A stretch of 64,000 nt of DNA from Paenibacillus tianmuensis (GCF_900100345.1 NZ_FMTT01000019.1:1-64000), one strand, 5' to 3'. Shown: positions 36,223 through 47,150, numbered from the stretch's first letter. Program-made: numbers and translations. Notes: a model not told the origin generated them from the sequence alone.

Positions 36223-36747
36223 ATGCTCGGTATTTGGTTTGCTGCGGTGATGCTGGCCGTTGCGTTCGTTACGGACATCACGAAACAAAAAATTCCGAAT
36301 TGGCTTACCGTGACGGGGGCATTCTCCGGATTGATCTTTCATTTGGCTACGACCGGTTGGAACGGGCTGGCATTTTCCGCTGCTGGATTGGCCTGCGGCT
36401 TTGCTCCGATGCTCGCGTTGTATGTGCTGCGCGCGGTAGGGGCAGGAGACGTTAAGCTGTTTGCTGCGCTGGGAGCCTTTACCGGGGCGGTGTTTTCTCT
36501 CTACGCAATGGCAGCTTCTCTCATATGCGCCGGTCTGATCGCGCTGCTTGTGCTGTTTTGGCGCAGCGACGGCGTTCAACGGCTGACCCATGCAGCATTT
36601 TTGCTTATCCAGCTCGCCGCGTTCCGCAAGCTGTCGGTATTGAAGTCTGATCCCGCATCTGACGGCCGGCTCCGTTTTCCATTCATGTGGGCAGTGCTGC
36701 CAGGCGTTATTATTACGATCGTTCAATGGGAAGCTCTAGGCATTTAA
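36223..36747 (+). CDS. tadV: TadV/CpaA prepilin peptidase (A24)
   Basis: 174 aa aspartic membrane peptidase with about five hydrophobic segments. The first catalytic Asp is in AFVTDITKQKIPNWLT and the second in the GxGD motif VGAGDVKLFAAL. It cleaves the leaders of the Flp pilin and TadE-like pseudopilins encoded just upstream. The ATG at 36223 has GGGGG 7 nt upstream; a frame starting at 36205 overlaps the previous gene and is less likely. Confidence 0.92.
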   Translation: MLGIWFAAVMLAVAFVTDITKQKIPNWLTVTGAFSGLIFHLATTGWNGLAFSAAGLACGFAPMLALYVLRAVGAGDVKLFAALGAFTGAVFSLYAMAASLICAGLIALLVLFWRSDGVQRLTHAAFLLIQLAAFRKLSVLKSDPASDGRLRFPFMWAVLPGVIITIVQWEALGI

Positions 36748-36783
36748 GTTGATAGACGGAAAATGAAGGAAAGGAGAATGACA

Positions 36784-38448
36784 TTGGACCAGCAGCTATA
36801 CGGCCTGAAAGTCGATTTCGACAACCGGAACGGTCATTTTATGGTACTCTCTTCACCGACCGGGATGAAGCAGCAAGACCTCTCGAGCTTTCAAGTCAAT
36901 ATGCTGTCGGCTAACCGGATTCCGCGGCTGCTCGAAGTTCAGGTAGAGGCAAGGAACGGAGATGTATGCTTGTATTATGCCATTACCGGTAAACGAATGC
37001 TCAGCCACTGGCTGCGAATGGAGAAGCTTTCGCTCGCCCAATATTATGCGCTGCTTCTGCATATTGTCGAAGTGCTTGACGACAGCAAGGTATACATGCT
37101 CCAGCCCGACAGATACGTTCTAAAGGAGGAATACATTTATTGCGGAGCCGGTTTTCAGGATTTGTATTTAACTTATATTCCTAAAGAACATTTGGATGGG
37201 AAGGGATCGGTTTCTTCAGATCTCCATCATTTGGCGTCGCGTTTGATTCACCGGGTAACCGAGCTCCACGGAAGCGGATTTCAGGAGCTGATGCGATATT
37301 TGCAGGAGGAAGCTTTCAATCTGCCCGAGCTTAAACAACTGCTCTTGAAGCAAATCGGTCTTTTGCAGCATGTGTCACCCGCAGGACAAGAACTGGCGGG
37401 GATGACGGCTTCGCCACAGCATACTTTCAGAGCTTCCGTTCATCCGGAGTCTGCGTTATTCCATCGTCCGGACCAGCCGTTTAGCGATCCCCCGAGAGCG
37501 GTGCGCAACGAGCATTCGGGGTATGAGCCGATTGGCGGACAAGTACCGGTATCGTCCCAGTTGCAGCATTCGACGGAGCCCGGAATGTTCAAGGCCGAAG
37601 CAGTACTGACAGCAAGGCCTGAATCCCGTAGGAAGCGATTGTTTGTTATTTTACTTACCGTGCTCGCATGGTGCTTCATTTGGAAAATTTATCTTGACGA
37701 TCCGAGCGACACCATGCTCTGGATGTGCATCGGTTTGACGCTGATCTTCACGGCGGGAGCATTGCTGCTGTTTCTCAGAATTGCAAAGACTTCATCCGAG
37801 GCACCGAAACAGGGGGCATCGGGTTTATCCTTCGAGTCCAATAACGAAAAATTGCCATCGTCGGACCGCGAGGACCAGGCAAGTTTTATGAGCCGTGTCG
37901 GTTTGGCGTCGCCATCGCCGATTAGCTTTGCCACTCCGGGAGACCCGGTAGCGCCGGATGCGGGACGTCCGAGGGAGCCGGACCCTGTTTCTTCTCAGGC
38001 AACCGGGTACAACCAATTGCCGAATGGGGAGTCACAGCCGTACGTAACGCAGCTCCAATCCTCGGATCTCGCGATGCGAACAACGCTGCTTGCGCCGCAG
38101 GATGCAACGATCTTTCTAGGCAAATCGCCTCGCCCTTCGGACCGCTTGTGCGCATGCTTGGAAGTTTATCGCAACGGCGTCAGGGAGCAAATACAGCTTC
38201 ATAAAAACAGCTTCGTCATTGGACGAGCTGGAGCGGGTGCGGATTGGGTGCACGAGGAGGCCGGCGTGTCCCGCTTGCATGCCGAATTTGTTAAGGATGA
38301 CGAAGGCTATGCCGTCAAAGATTTAGGATCGCGTAACGGAACAAGCGTCAATGCCGAATCTTTGGTGCCTTACCGGGTGCATCGGTTGAAGGAAGGTGAT
38401 ATAGTTAAGATCGTATCGACCGAATTTACGTTTAAAATGGGGTTCTGA
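36784..38448 (+). CDS. DUF6382-like / FHA-domain membrane protein
   Basis: About 554 aa. An N-terminal domain of about 200 residues (DUF6382-like) is followed by a Pro/Ser-rich linker, two adjacent membrane segments (about 285-335), a second disordered linker and a C-terminal FHA domain (about 465-554) with the phosphothreonine-binding signature GRAGAGADW, VSRLHAEF, LGSRNGT. It should bind a Thr-phosphorylated partner. The TTG at 36784 has AAAGGAG 7 nt upstream; the in-frame ATG at 36763 has only a weak site. It is directly followed by a PP2C gene, which suggests a reversible phospho-switch on the Tad machine. Confidence 0.82.
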   Translation: MDQQLYGLKVDFDNRNGHFMVLSSPTGMKQQDLSSFQVNMLSANRIPRLLEVQVEARNGDVCLYYAITGKRMLSHWLRMEKLSLAQYYALLLHIVEVLDDSKVYMLQPDRYVLKEEYIYCGAGFQDLYLTYIPKEHLDGKGSVSSDLHHLASRLIHRVTELHGSGFQELMRYLQEEAFNLPELKQLLLKQIGLLQHVSPAGQELAGMTASPQHTFRASVHPESALFHRPDQPFSDPPRAVRNEHSGYEPIGGQVPVSSQLQHSTEPGMFKAEAVLTARPESRRKRLFVILLTVLAWCFIWKIYLDDPSDTMLWMCIGLTLIFTAGALLLFLRIAKTSSEAPKQGASGLSFESNNEKLPSSDREDQASFMSRVGLASPSPISFATPGDPVAPDAGRPREPDPVSSQATGYNQLPNGESQPYVTQLQSSDLAMRTTLLAPQDATIFLGKSPRPSDRLCACLEVYRNGVREQIQLHKNSFVIGRAGAGADWVHEEAGVSRLHAEFVKDDEGYAVKDLGSRNGTSVNAESLVPYRVHRLKEGDIVKIVSTEFTFKMGF

Positions 38449-38451
38449 CGC

Positions 38452-39348
38452 GTGAAACCGACGATTGCCGTCCATTTTCAATATGGATCCGCCACGCATA
38501 CGGGATGGTTCCGTACAATTAATGAAGACCGCTCGCTGCTGCGAGTGGGACAGACAGTGAAAGGCGTTCCGTATGCCGCTGCCGCGCTCGCTGACGGGAT
38601 GGGCGGCTCAGAGGACGGCGCACAAGCCAGCGAATTGGCCATTCGTCGGTTGAAGGAGTGGCTTGACGCCAAGGTTCCCGCTTTGCTTTCCGCAGGAGAC
38701 AGTCTGGCAAGATTGGAACGCGAGGCGGAAGCATGGTTTTTTGCTGTTCACCGGGAGTTAGTCGAAACGGGGCAGGGCAGCGGCGGCCGTCTCGGCACGA
38801 CATTGACGCTCTTATTACTGACGGATGCCGTCTACTTCATAGCACATGTCGGGGATTGCCGCATTTACCGGTTAACGCCGGCAGACCGATGCAAAAGGTT
38901 GACCCGCGATCATACATGGGTATCCGCCCAAGTCCGCCGCGGGCGAATGTCCGTACGGCGCGCGCGAAGTCATCCCAAGCGCAATGTGCTGCTTCATTCG
39001 CTCGGCATGGGGGAACGGCCTGTCGTCTACATCCGTTCGGGCTGTTACGCACCGGGCACTTTATTTTTGCTGAGCAGCGACGGTTTTCACGACCGCTTTC
39101 TGCCTAGATCCATTGCCGCGCTGCTGCGTGCGGCGAACGGCAAGGGCAGCGACCTGCAGGAAATGTGCGACTTGCTGTTAACAAAGGCGCTGCAGCGAAA
39201 ATCCGATGATAATATCAGCGTTGTTTTGCTGAAGCCCGTAACAGGGAGAAAGAATGCGAAAGAGCGGCTGCGATTACACTGCGGACTATGGCTCCGCCGA
39301 CTTTATCGCTACGGCCGCAAGCTCCTGTCAAGTCTATCATCTGGATAA
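38452..39348 (+). CDS. PP2C-family Ser/Thr protein phosphatase
   Basis: 298 aa. Metal-binding PP2C motifs are intact: NEDRSLL, ALADGMGGSEDG, GRLGTTLTLLLL, AHVGDCRIYRL, LLSSDGFHDRF and KSDDNISVVLL. It should dephosphorylate Ser/Thr residues, possibly the ligand of the FHA protein encoded 3 bp upstream. No membrane segment; a basic tail of about 40 residues. The GTG start is next to the FHA stop. No Ser/Thr kinase gene is present in the window. Confidence 0.9.
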   Translation: MKPTIAVHFQYGSATHTGWFRTINEDRSLLRVGQTVKGVPYAAAALADGMGGSEDGAQASELAIRRLKEWLDAKVPALLSAGDSLARLEREAEAWFFAVHRELVETGQGSGGRLGTTLTLLLLTDAVYFIAHVGDCRIYRLTPADRCKRLTRDHTWVSAQVRRGRMSVRRARSHPKRNVLLHSLGMGERPVVYIRSGCYAPGTLFLLSSDGFHDRFLPRSIAALLRAANGKGSDLQEMCDLLLTKALQRKSDDNISVVLLKPVTGRKNAKERLRLHCGLWLRRLYRYGRKLLSSLSSG

Positions 39349-39420
39349 CTTGCGCCTACTGATGTTATAATGAATTGTCGAGCGCGAATTATTTTCATAG
39401 ACAGGAGATTCCGAAATTAC

Positions 39421-40980
39421 ATGAGCTTGTTGACGGTGGAAGAACTAAGCCACAGCTTTGGTGGCAGGGTATTGTTTAAAAATGTTTCGTTTCGCCTGCT
39501 TCCGGGAGAGCATGTTGGATTGGTAGGTGCCAACGGCGTCGGCAAATCGACGCTGATGAATATTTTGACCGGCAAATTATTGAAGGACTCGGGGAAGGTC
39601 GAATGGACCCCCAAAGTAAATTATGGCTATTTGGACCAACATACGAAACTCACACCGGGGAAAACGGTACGTGAAGTGCTCAAGGACGCTTTTCTGCCTT
39701 TATTTGAACTGGAGCAGGAGCTCAATGGGATCACCGAACAGATGGCCGATGCCGACCCGGACAAATTGGAGCTGCTGCTAGAGCAAATGGGCGAGATTCA
39801 AGATAGGTTGGAAAATAGCGGCTTTTATCTGCTTGACGTAAAGGTCGAGGAGATGGCGAACGGTCTGGGACTCGATGCAATCGGATTGGACCGCGACGTG
39901 GCTCAGCTTAGCGGCGGACAACGGACGAAGGTACTGCTGGCCAAGCTGCTGCTGGAACAGCCGACGGTGCTTCTGCTCGACGAGCCGACCAACTATTTGG
40001 ACGTTGAGCACATCGACTGGCTGACGGATTACTTGCAAAACTATCCGTACGCCTTCATGCTGATATCCCATGATACCGAGTTTATGAACAAGGTTGTAAA
40101 CGTCATTTATCATTTGGAATTTGCCAAGCTGACGCGTTACACCGCCAACTACGAAAAATTTCTGCAAATGGCAGATATCAATAAACAGCAGCATATCGAC
40201 GCGTACGAGAAGCAGCAGGAGTTTATCAAGAAGCAGGAAGATTTCATTCAGCGCAACAAAGCCCGTTATTCGACGTCGGGCCGGGCAAAAAGCCGTCAAA
40301 AGCAGCTTGACCGCATCGAGCGGATCGACCGTCCCGAAGATGCTGTAAAACCGACCTTCGTGTTCAAGGAATCGCGGGCAAGCGGACGTATTGTATTCGA
40401 GGGCAAAGACCTGGAAATCGGCTATTCCCATGCACTGCTGCCCAAAATGAACGTCACGATTGAGCGCGGCGACAAAATAGCCGTCGTGGGTTGTAACGGA
40501 GTCGGGAAATCAACGCTGTTGAAGACGATTTTGGGCAAAATCCAGCCGTTCAGCGGATCGACGTTTTTGGGTGATTTTCTGCACCCTTCTTATTTCGAGC
40601 AGGAAGTGAAAGCGCCGAATTTGACGCCGATCGACGATGTGTGGAATGAATTTTCGCATATGAACCAGCATGAGGTTCGGGCTGCGCTTGCCCGGTGCGG
40701 GCTTAAAAACGAGCACATCACCCGGCCGCTGCGCAGCTTGAGCGGTGGCGAGCAGGCAAAGGTTCGGCTGTGCAAGCTGCTGATGCATGAGAGCAACTGG
40801 ATTGCGTTTGACGAGCCGACGAACCATTTGGATGTGGCGGCCAAAGACGAGCTGAAGCGAGCGCTGAAGGAGTACAAGGGCACGATCGTACTTGTATGCC
40901 ACGAGCCCGATTTTTACGAGGATTGGGTAACCAAGGTGTGGGATGTCGAGGAATGGTCCGCCACCAAAGCAGGTAGGTAG
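39421..40980 (+). CDS. ABC-F ATPase (YfmM-like)
   Basis: 519 aa with two ABC domains and no membrane segment, the ABC-F layout. First domain: [29 protein letters not shown]. Second: [29 protein letters not shown]. The linker between them (about 245-315) is charged and helical (EKQQEFIKKQEDFIQRN), shorter than in antibiotic-resistance ABC-Fs. Such proteins act at the ribosomal E site during translation. TATAAT at 39366-39371 may be the -10 of its own promoter. The ATG has AGGAG about 13 nt upstream. Confidence 0.9.
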   Translation: MSLLTVEELSHSFGGRVLFKNVSFRLLPGEHVGLVGANGVGKSTLMNILTGKLLKDSGKVEWTPKVNYGYLDQHTKLTPGKTVREVLKDAFLPLFELEQELNGITEQMADADPDKLELLLEQMGEIQDRLENSGFYLLDVKVEEMANGLGLDAIGLDRDVAQLSGGQRTKVLLAKLLLEQPTVLLLDEPTNYLDVEHIDWLTDYLQNYPYAFMLISHDTEFMNKVVNVIYHLEFAKLTRYTANYEKFLQMADINKQQHIDAYEKQQEFIKKQEDFIQRNKARYSTSGRAKSRQKQLDRIERIDRPEDAVKPTFVFKESRASGRIVFEGKDLEIGYSHALLPKMNVTIERGDKIAVVGCNGVGKSTLLKTILGKIQPFSGSTFLGDFLHPSYFEQEVKAPNLTPIDDVWNEFSHMNQHEVRAALARCGLKNEHITRPLRSLSGGEQAKVRLCKLLMHESNWIAFDEPTNHLDVAAKDELKRALKEYKGTIVLVCHEPDFYEDWVTKVWDVEEWSATKAGR

Positions 40981-41028
40981 GGACAGAAGCAGCTGATAAA
41001 TTCGATTTTGAAAAGGGGATTGGAAGCG

Positions 41029-41319
41029 ATGTTTACTCATATTGTATTGTTCAAATTAAAGGACCGCAGCCCGGAAGCGATCAAGCGCACGTATGACGTT
41101 CTGGCGAACATGGAAGGTAAAATCCCGGTGCTTCGCCATCTGGAAGTCGGCATGGATGTGCTTCACTTGGAACGTTCCTACGATATTGCGCTGATTACGA
41201 AATTCGATTCCCTCGAAGACTTGAAAACGTACGACACGCATCCGGTGCATGAAGAAGTGAAGGCGCATATGAAGCAGGTGCTTGACGGAACCAGCATTTG
41301 CGTCGATTTCCAAAGCTGA
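41029..41319 (+). CDS. Dabb family (stress-responsive A/B barrel) protein
   Basis: 96 aa, dimeric alpha/beta barrel family. Begins MFTHIVLFKLKDRSPEAI, followed by LRHLEVGMDVL and YDIALITKFDSLEDLKTYDTHPVH. Function of the bacterial members is mostly unknown. The ATG has GGGG/GGAAG upstream; an in-frame TTG at 41008 is less likely. It lies 48 bp after the ABC-F gene. Confidence 0.88.
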   Translation: MFTHIVLFKLKDRSPEAIKRTYDVLANMEGKIPVLRHLEVGMDVLHLERSYDIALITKFDSLEDLKTYDTHPVHEEVKAHMKQVLDGTSICVDFQS

Positions 41320-41343
41320 TTCCGGACGAGCTTCCACAAGGTG

Positions 41344-41775
41344 TCACCATAACATCGGCTTCATGATCATGAGCCACAGCATGACGAACAATACGAATAA
41401 ATATAAATAAAGCGACCGGCTAAGCTTGCGGAGAAGCGCCTGACGGTCGTGTTCCGGTTCGCGCAGCTTGCGGATCGTCGGAGAGAACGCGCGGGCCATG
41501 AACAACAGCGACGCGAACAGGACAACGAACGTGCCGAAAATCCACGGGGTTGTCCAAGGCCAACCGCCAAGCCACATCAAAAGCAGCCCGGAAGCGACGA
41601 GCACGTGTCCGGTATGCTTAGACAAACGAACGACGAAGCGGAAGGAATCAAGGTAGGAGTGCAGCAGATCGCCATCGGCGGTTTTTAACCTGCGAAGCAT
41701 CGGTATCAGCACGAAGAATGGTCCGATCGATACCATGGCACTGACGGCATGAATGAATACGAGCCAGGAATACAA
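41344..41775 (-). CDS. DUF2269-like integral membrane protein
   Basis: About 143 aa with four hydrophobic segments. An N-terminal His-containing helix (LVFIHAVSAMVSIGPFF) and a central helix (HVLVASGLLLMWLGGWPW) are typical of the DUF2269/CopD-like families, where such His residues may bind haem or metal, though this is not established. GGAGG lies 10 nt before the TTG at 41775; a GTG at 41784 abuts the site and is unlikely. The gene stands alone on the minus strand. Confidence 0.7.
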   Translation of the reverse strand: MYSWLVFIHAVSAMVSIGPFFVLIPMLRRLKTADGDLLHSYLDSFRFVVRLSKHTGHVLVASGLLLMWLGGWPWTTPWIFGTFVVLFASLLFMARAFSPTIRKLREPEHDRQALLRKLSRSLYLYLFVLFVMLWLMIMKPMLW

Positions 41776-41820
41776 GGTCAACACACCTCCAAACGGTAGC
41801 TGAAAATCTTTAAAGAAAAG

Positions 41821-41902
41821 AAACAGTGTAGCAAAGGCACCTGCAGCAAGCGGACCCGGCTTGGCCGGGGAGGCCGTGGCAAGTACCGAGGCTACACTGT
41901 TT
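41821..41902 (-). other. 82-nt inverted-repeat structure (terminator-like or structured RNA)
   Basis: A perfect 12-bp inverted repeat (AAACAGTGTAGC, 41821-41832, and its complement, 41891-41902) encloses a 58-nt GC-rich loop. The loop holds a second perfect hairpin CCCGGC-TTG-GCCGGG. On the minus strand the T-rich tail TTTCTTTTCTTT follows, and the element begins 8 bp after the ASCH gene stop, so it may end that transcript. The long structured loop is atypical of a simple terminator. Confidence 0.55.
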
Positions 41903-41910
41903 TTGCCGTA

Positions 41911-42240
41911 TTATACGGCGCGGAATTCGTGGACCCACACTTTCATGTGCGGAAGCCACGGCATGCCCGCATGCAGAGATAAAATATAATTTTTGTAGGC
42001 CTCGACCGTCTCGTAACCTTCCATCTTTGCGTGCTCGTCAGACAGCTCTCCGAGCGATTGCTGATAAACGTTCGTCACTTCAAAGCGACTGCCGTTCAAC
42101 TCCATGATTTCGCCCGGATCGGCGTAACGTCCGTTGCGGCGGGTAGCCGTTTTTTCTCCGCGGAGCACTTTTTCGACATCTTCTTGAACGGTGACCAAAC
42201 GGTCGATACTACAGGTTTTCGGCGGCAATGGTTGAGTCAT
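41911..42240 (-). CDS. ASCH-domain protein
   Basis: 109 aa. The ASCH pattern is visible: VEKVLRGEKTATRRNGRY (substrate-binding Lys/Arg cluster), GEIMELNGSRFEVTNVY, and the closing WVHEFRAV strand. ASCH folds resemble PUA domains and bind RNA or nucleosides; some members deacetylate N4-acetylcytidine. The role here is unknown. The ATG at 42240 has AAGGAGG about 11 nt upstream. Divergent from the M42 peptidase gene. Confidence 0.78.
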   Translation of the reverse strand: MTQPLPPKTCSIDRLVTVQEDVEKVLRGEKTATRRNGRYADPGEIMELNGSRFEVTNVYQQSLGELSDEHAKMEGYETVEAYKNYILSLHAGMPWLPHMKVWVHEFRAV

Positions 42241-42326
42241 TCTGATATGTACCTCCTTGGTTATTAGATCCATTCCGTAGCTTACCTTAAATTGTTTTGA
42301 GAAGCAAACGAACGGAGGCAGATTGT

Positions 42327-43388
42327 ATGAAATGGGATATAAACGAAACGTATATGATGCAGGTGCTGGACATGCTGCTTTCGACGCCGAGCCCGAGCGG
42401 TTTTTGCAGCGAGATTATGGGCAAGCTGGCCGCCGAAGCGGAAAAGCTGGGGTACCCGATCAGCTTCACGCCCAAGGGCTGCGGGATTATAACCGTCGAA
42501 GGCCGGCAAAAGAACCGGGTGATCGGCTTGTTCGGTCATGTCGATACGCTGGGTGCGATGGTGCGTTCAATTAAGAGCAACGGCACGCTGCGTTTTACGC
42601 TGATCGGCGGCTACATGATGGGTTCCGTCGAAAACGAATACTGCCGCGTGCATACCCGTGACGGACGAACCTACGATGGTACGATCCTGACGACCAAGCC
42701 TTCGGTGCATGTCTTTCCGGATGCGCGAGATTTGAAGCGGGAAGAAGCGGTCATGGAGGTGCGTCTGGACGAACCGGTCAAGTCGGCGGACGATGTCAAA
42801 GCGCTCGGTATTGCTACAGGGGATATCATTTCCTTTGACCCGCGCACCGAGTTCAAAACGAATGGCTTTATCAAATCCCGTCACCTGGATGATAAAGCGG
42901 GCGTTGCCGCTCTGTTCGGGCTGCTTGAATTGCTTAAGCGCGAGGCTATCGTACCATCCTGCACGCTGAAGATTATGATCAGCGTATATGAAGAGGTCGG
43001 CCATGGCTCGGCTTGGATTCCGGGAGACATCAGCGAGGTGCTCGCGGTCGATATGGGCGCGATGGGAGAAGACTTGAATTGTACGGAGTTCGACGTCTCG
43101 ATCTGCGCCAAAGATTCGTCCGGGCCTTACGATTACGCGATGACGTCGAAGCTGATCGAGCTGGCGAAGCGCGACGGACTGAGCTACGCAGTCGATATTT
43201 ACCCGCAGTATAGTTCGGATGCTTCCGCTGCACTTCGCGGAGGAAGCAACATTCGCGCCGCATTGATCGGCCCGGGCGTTCATGCTTCCCACGCGATGGA
43301 GCGGACGCATAAGGATGCCGTACGGCATACGGCTTCGCTGCTTGCCGCTTACGTAACGGAGCCTGCCGAACCTTACGGCAATGAATAA
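42327..43388 (+). CDS. M42-family metallo-aminopeptidase
   Basis: 353 aa. Di-metal ligands of the M42 family: His in GLFGHVDTLG, Asp in SRHLDDKAGVAAL, the Glu pair in SVYEEVGHGS, Asp in VLAVDMGA, and His in HASHAMERTH. These cytosolic peptidases form tetrahedral complexes and trim small peptides. The ATG at 42327 has GGAGG 8 nt upstream; a frame beginning at 42297 lacks a site. An ABC-F gene follows after 32 bp. Confidence 0.92.
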   Translation: MKWDINETYMMQVLDMLLSTPSPSGFCSEIMGKLAAEAEKLGYPISFTPKGCGIITVEGRQKNRVIGLFGHVDTLGAMVRSIKSNGTLRFTLIGGYMMGSVENEYCRVHTRDGRTYDGTILTTKPSVHVFPDARDLKREEAVMEVRLDEPVKSADDVKALGIATGDIISFDPRTEFKTNGFIKSRHLDDKAGVAALFGLLELLKREAIVPSCTLKIMISVYEEVGHGSAWIPGDISEVLAVDMGAMGEDLNCTEFDVSICAKDSSGPYDYAMTSKLIELAKRDGLSYAVDIYPQYSSDASAALRGGSNIRAALIGPGVHASHAMERTHKDAVRHTASLLAAYVTEPAEPYGNE

Positions 43389-43420
43389 ACGCAAGCAACG
43401 GCGAGGAGGCTTGAATCCGC

Positions 43421-45337
43421 TTGAACCTCATGACAGTAGAAGATATATATAAAAGCTACGGCGAGAAAGTTTTATTTGATGGCATTCACTTTCAGATCAA
43501 CGATAAAGAACGGATTGGACTTGTCGGCGTGAACGGATCGGGCAAATCGACTCTGCTGAAAATTATGGCCGGATTCGAATCGACGGAAAGAGGAAAGCTC
43601 ATTCACGCGAACCACTTCCATGTCGAGTATTTGCCGCAAAATCCGTCGTTTGATTCCGACTCGACCGTGCTTGAGCAGGTGTTTTACGGGGATACGCCGA
43701 TGATGCAGGCATTGCGGGAATACGAATGGGCGCTTGCCGAGCTGCAGCTTGCCCCCGAGGATGAGAAGCGGCAGGCGAAGCTGTTCGCCGTGCAGCAGCG
43801 CATGGATGCGACGGGTGCATGGGACGCCTCCACGACGGCAAAGACCGTGCTGACCCGGCTCGGCATCCGCGATTTCGGCCAAAAGGTCGGCACGCTTTCC
43901 GGCGGGCAGCGCAAGCGCGTCGCCATGGCCCGGGCGCTGATTCAACCGGCGGATTTACTCATTTTGGACGAGCCGACCAACCATATCGACCATGAAACGG
44001 TGCAGTGGCTGGAAGAATTTCTGACGAAGTGGCGAGGCGCGCTGCTGCTCGTGACGCATGACCGGTATTTTCTCGACCGGGTAACGAACCGGATCTTCGA
44101 GCTGGACCGCGGCAAGCTGTACAGCTATGAGGGCAATTATGCGGCATTTCTGGAGAAAAAGGCCGAGCGGCTGGAGCGCGAAGCCGCGGAGGAAGACAAG
44201 CGGCAAAACCTGCTACGCAGAGAGCTGGCGTGGCTTCGGCGGGGCGCCAAAGCACGGACGACGAAACAGAAAGCGCGTGTGGAGCGTGTCATCGAGCTCC
44301 GCGACCGCAAGGTGGATGGACCCTCAGCGCAGTTGGACATTTCGCTCGGTGCGAGCCGGCTCGGCAAAAAGATCATGGAGCTGGAAGATGTCAGCAAATC
44401 GTTCGAGCAGTGTAAAATCGTCGACAATTTCAGCTATATCGTTTTGCCTGAAGATCGCATCGGCATTATCGGACCGAACGGGACCGGTAAATCGACGTTT
44501 TTGAACATGCTGGCCGGCCGACTAGAGCCGGATGCGGGCTCCATCGAAACCGGTCCGACCGTGAAGCTGGCTTACTACACGCAGGAAAGCGTTGAGATGG
44601 ATGAGAAGCAGCGGGCGATCGACTATATTAAGGAAGTGTCCGAGGTAGTGCGAACCTCAAGCGGTGAATCGGTTACGGCGGCGCAAATGTTCGAACGTTT
44701 CCTGTTTACGCCCGCCCAGCAATGGACGCCGATCGGCAAGCTGTCCGGAGGCGAACGGCGTCGGCTGTACCTGCTGCGCACGCTGATGGGCGAGCCGAAC
44801 GTGCTTTTGCTGGACGAGCCGACGAACGATCTGGATATCCAAACGCTGACTATTTTAGAAGAGTATCTGGAAGATTTTCCAGGCGTGGTCATCACCGTGT
44901 CCCATGACCGTTATTTTCTGGACCGGACGGCGGATCATTTGTTCGTGTTCGAAGGGGAGGGCCGCATCCGAAGGTTTTTCGGCAATTATACGGAATATTT
45001 GGAAGCGTCCCGAAGTGAAAAGCAGGCGGCAGCGGAAGAGCGGCGCGAAACCAAAGCAGCTGGCGAAACGACGCAGACGCAGCAGCGCGAATCGAATCGT
45101 CCCCGCAAGCTCTCCTATAAGGAGCAAAAGGAATGGGACGAGATTGAGGATAAAATCGCCGGGATCGAGGAGCGTTTAATACAGGTCAAGCGCGACATTG
45201 AGAACGCAGGCAGCGATTATACGAAAGCGCAAGAACTATTTCAGGAAGAGCAGGAGCTGACACAGCGGCTGGAGGAAGCGATGGAGCGCTGGACCGAGCT
45301 CTCCGAGCTGGTAGAGAGTATCGCACAGAACAAGTAA
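43421..45337 (+). CDS. ABC-F ATPase (Uup/YfmR-like) with C-terminal coiled coil
   Basis: 638 aa. Two ABC domains (GVNGSGKST / LSGGQRKRV / LILDEPTNHID; GPNGTGKST / LSGGERRRL / [11 protein letters not shown]), a charged linker with RRGAKARTTKQKARVERV, and a C-terminal coiled coil (about 555-638) after a Gln/Arg-rich spacer. This layout is that of Uup/YfmR, ABC-F proteins that act on the ribosome. The TTG start at 43421 has GGAGG 11 nt upstream; the ATG three codons later is too far from it. Confidence 0.92.
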   Translation: MNLMTVEDIYKSYGEKVLFDGIHFQINDKERIGLVGVNGSGKSTLLKIMAGFESTERGKLIHANHFHVEYLPQNPSFDSDSTVLEQVFYGDTPMMQALREYEWALAELQLAPEDEKRQAKLFAVQQRMDATGAWDASTTAKTVLTRLGIRDFGQKVGTLSGGQRKRVAMARALIQPADLLILDEPTNHIDHETVQWLEEFLTKWRGALLLVTHDRYFLDRVTNRIFELDRGKLYSYEGNYAAFLEKKAERLEREAAEEDKRQNLLRRELAWLRRGAKARTTKQKARVERVIELRDRKVDGPSAQLDISLGASRLGKKIMELEDVSKSFEQCKIVDNFSYIVLPEDRIGIIGPNGTGKSTFLNMLAGRLEPDAGSIETGPTVKLAYYTQESVEMDEKQRAIDYIKEVSEVVRTSSGESVTAAQMFERFLFTPAQQWTPIGKLSGGERRRLYLLRTLMGEPNVLLLDEPTNDLDIQTLTILEEYLEDFPGVVITVSHDRYFLDRTADHLFVFEGEGRIRRFFGNYTEYLEASRSEKQAAAEERRETKAAGETTQTQQRESNRPRKLSYKEQKEWDEIEDKIAGIEERLIQVKRDIENAGSDYTKAQELFQEEQELTQRLEEAMERWTELSELVESIAQNK

Positions 45338-45417
45338 CCAAGCAGCGTTTCATCGATGCAGCTCGCCGAATTGGGCGGCACGAAAAATAACATCCAGTGG
45401 GAAGACGCGCCAATTTA

Positions 45418-45426
45418 TGCTATAAT
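45418..45426 (+). promoter_or_regulatory. Extended -10 promoter upstream of the third ABC-F gene
   Basis: TGCTATAAT: a consensus -10 (45421-45426) with the TGN extension and no clear -35, 68 bp before the start codon. Confidence 0.55.
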
Positions 45427-45457
45427 ATACGTTCGGAAGCGGCTTTACATGGGCTGA

Positions 45458-47107
<1,650 letters not shown>

Positions 47108-47150
47108 TTATCATCCCAAGCTTGCCAGACAGCTGTTCTGATAATTTAAA

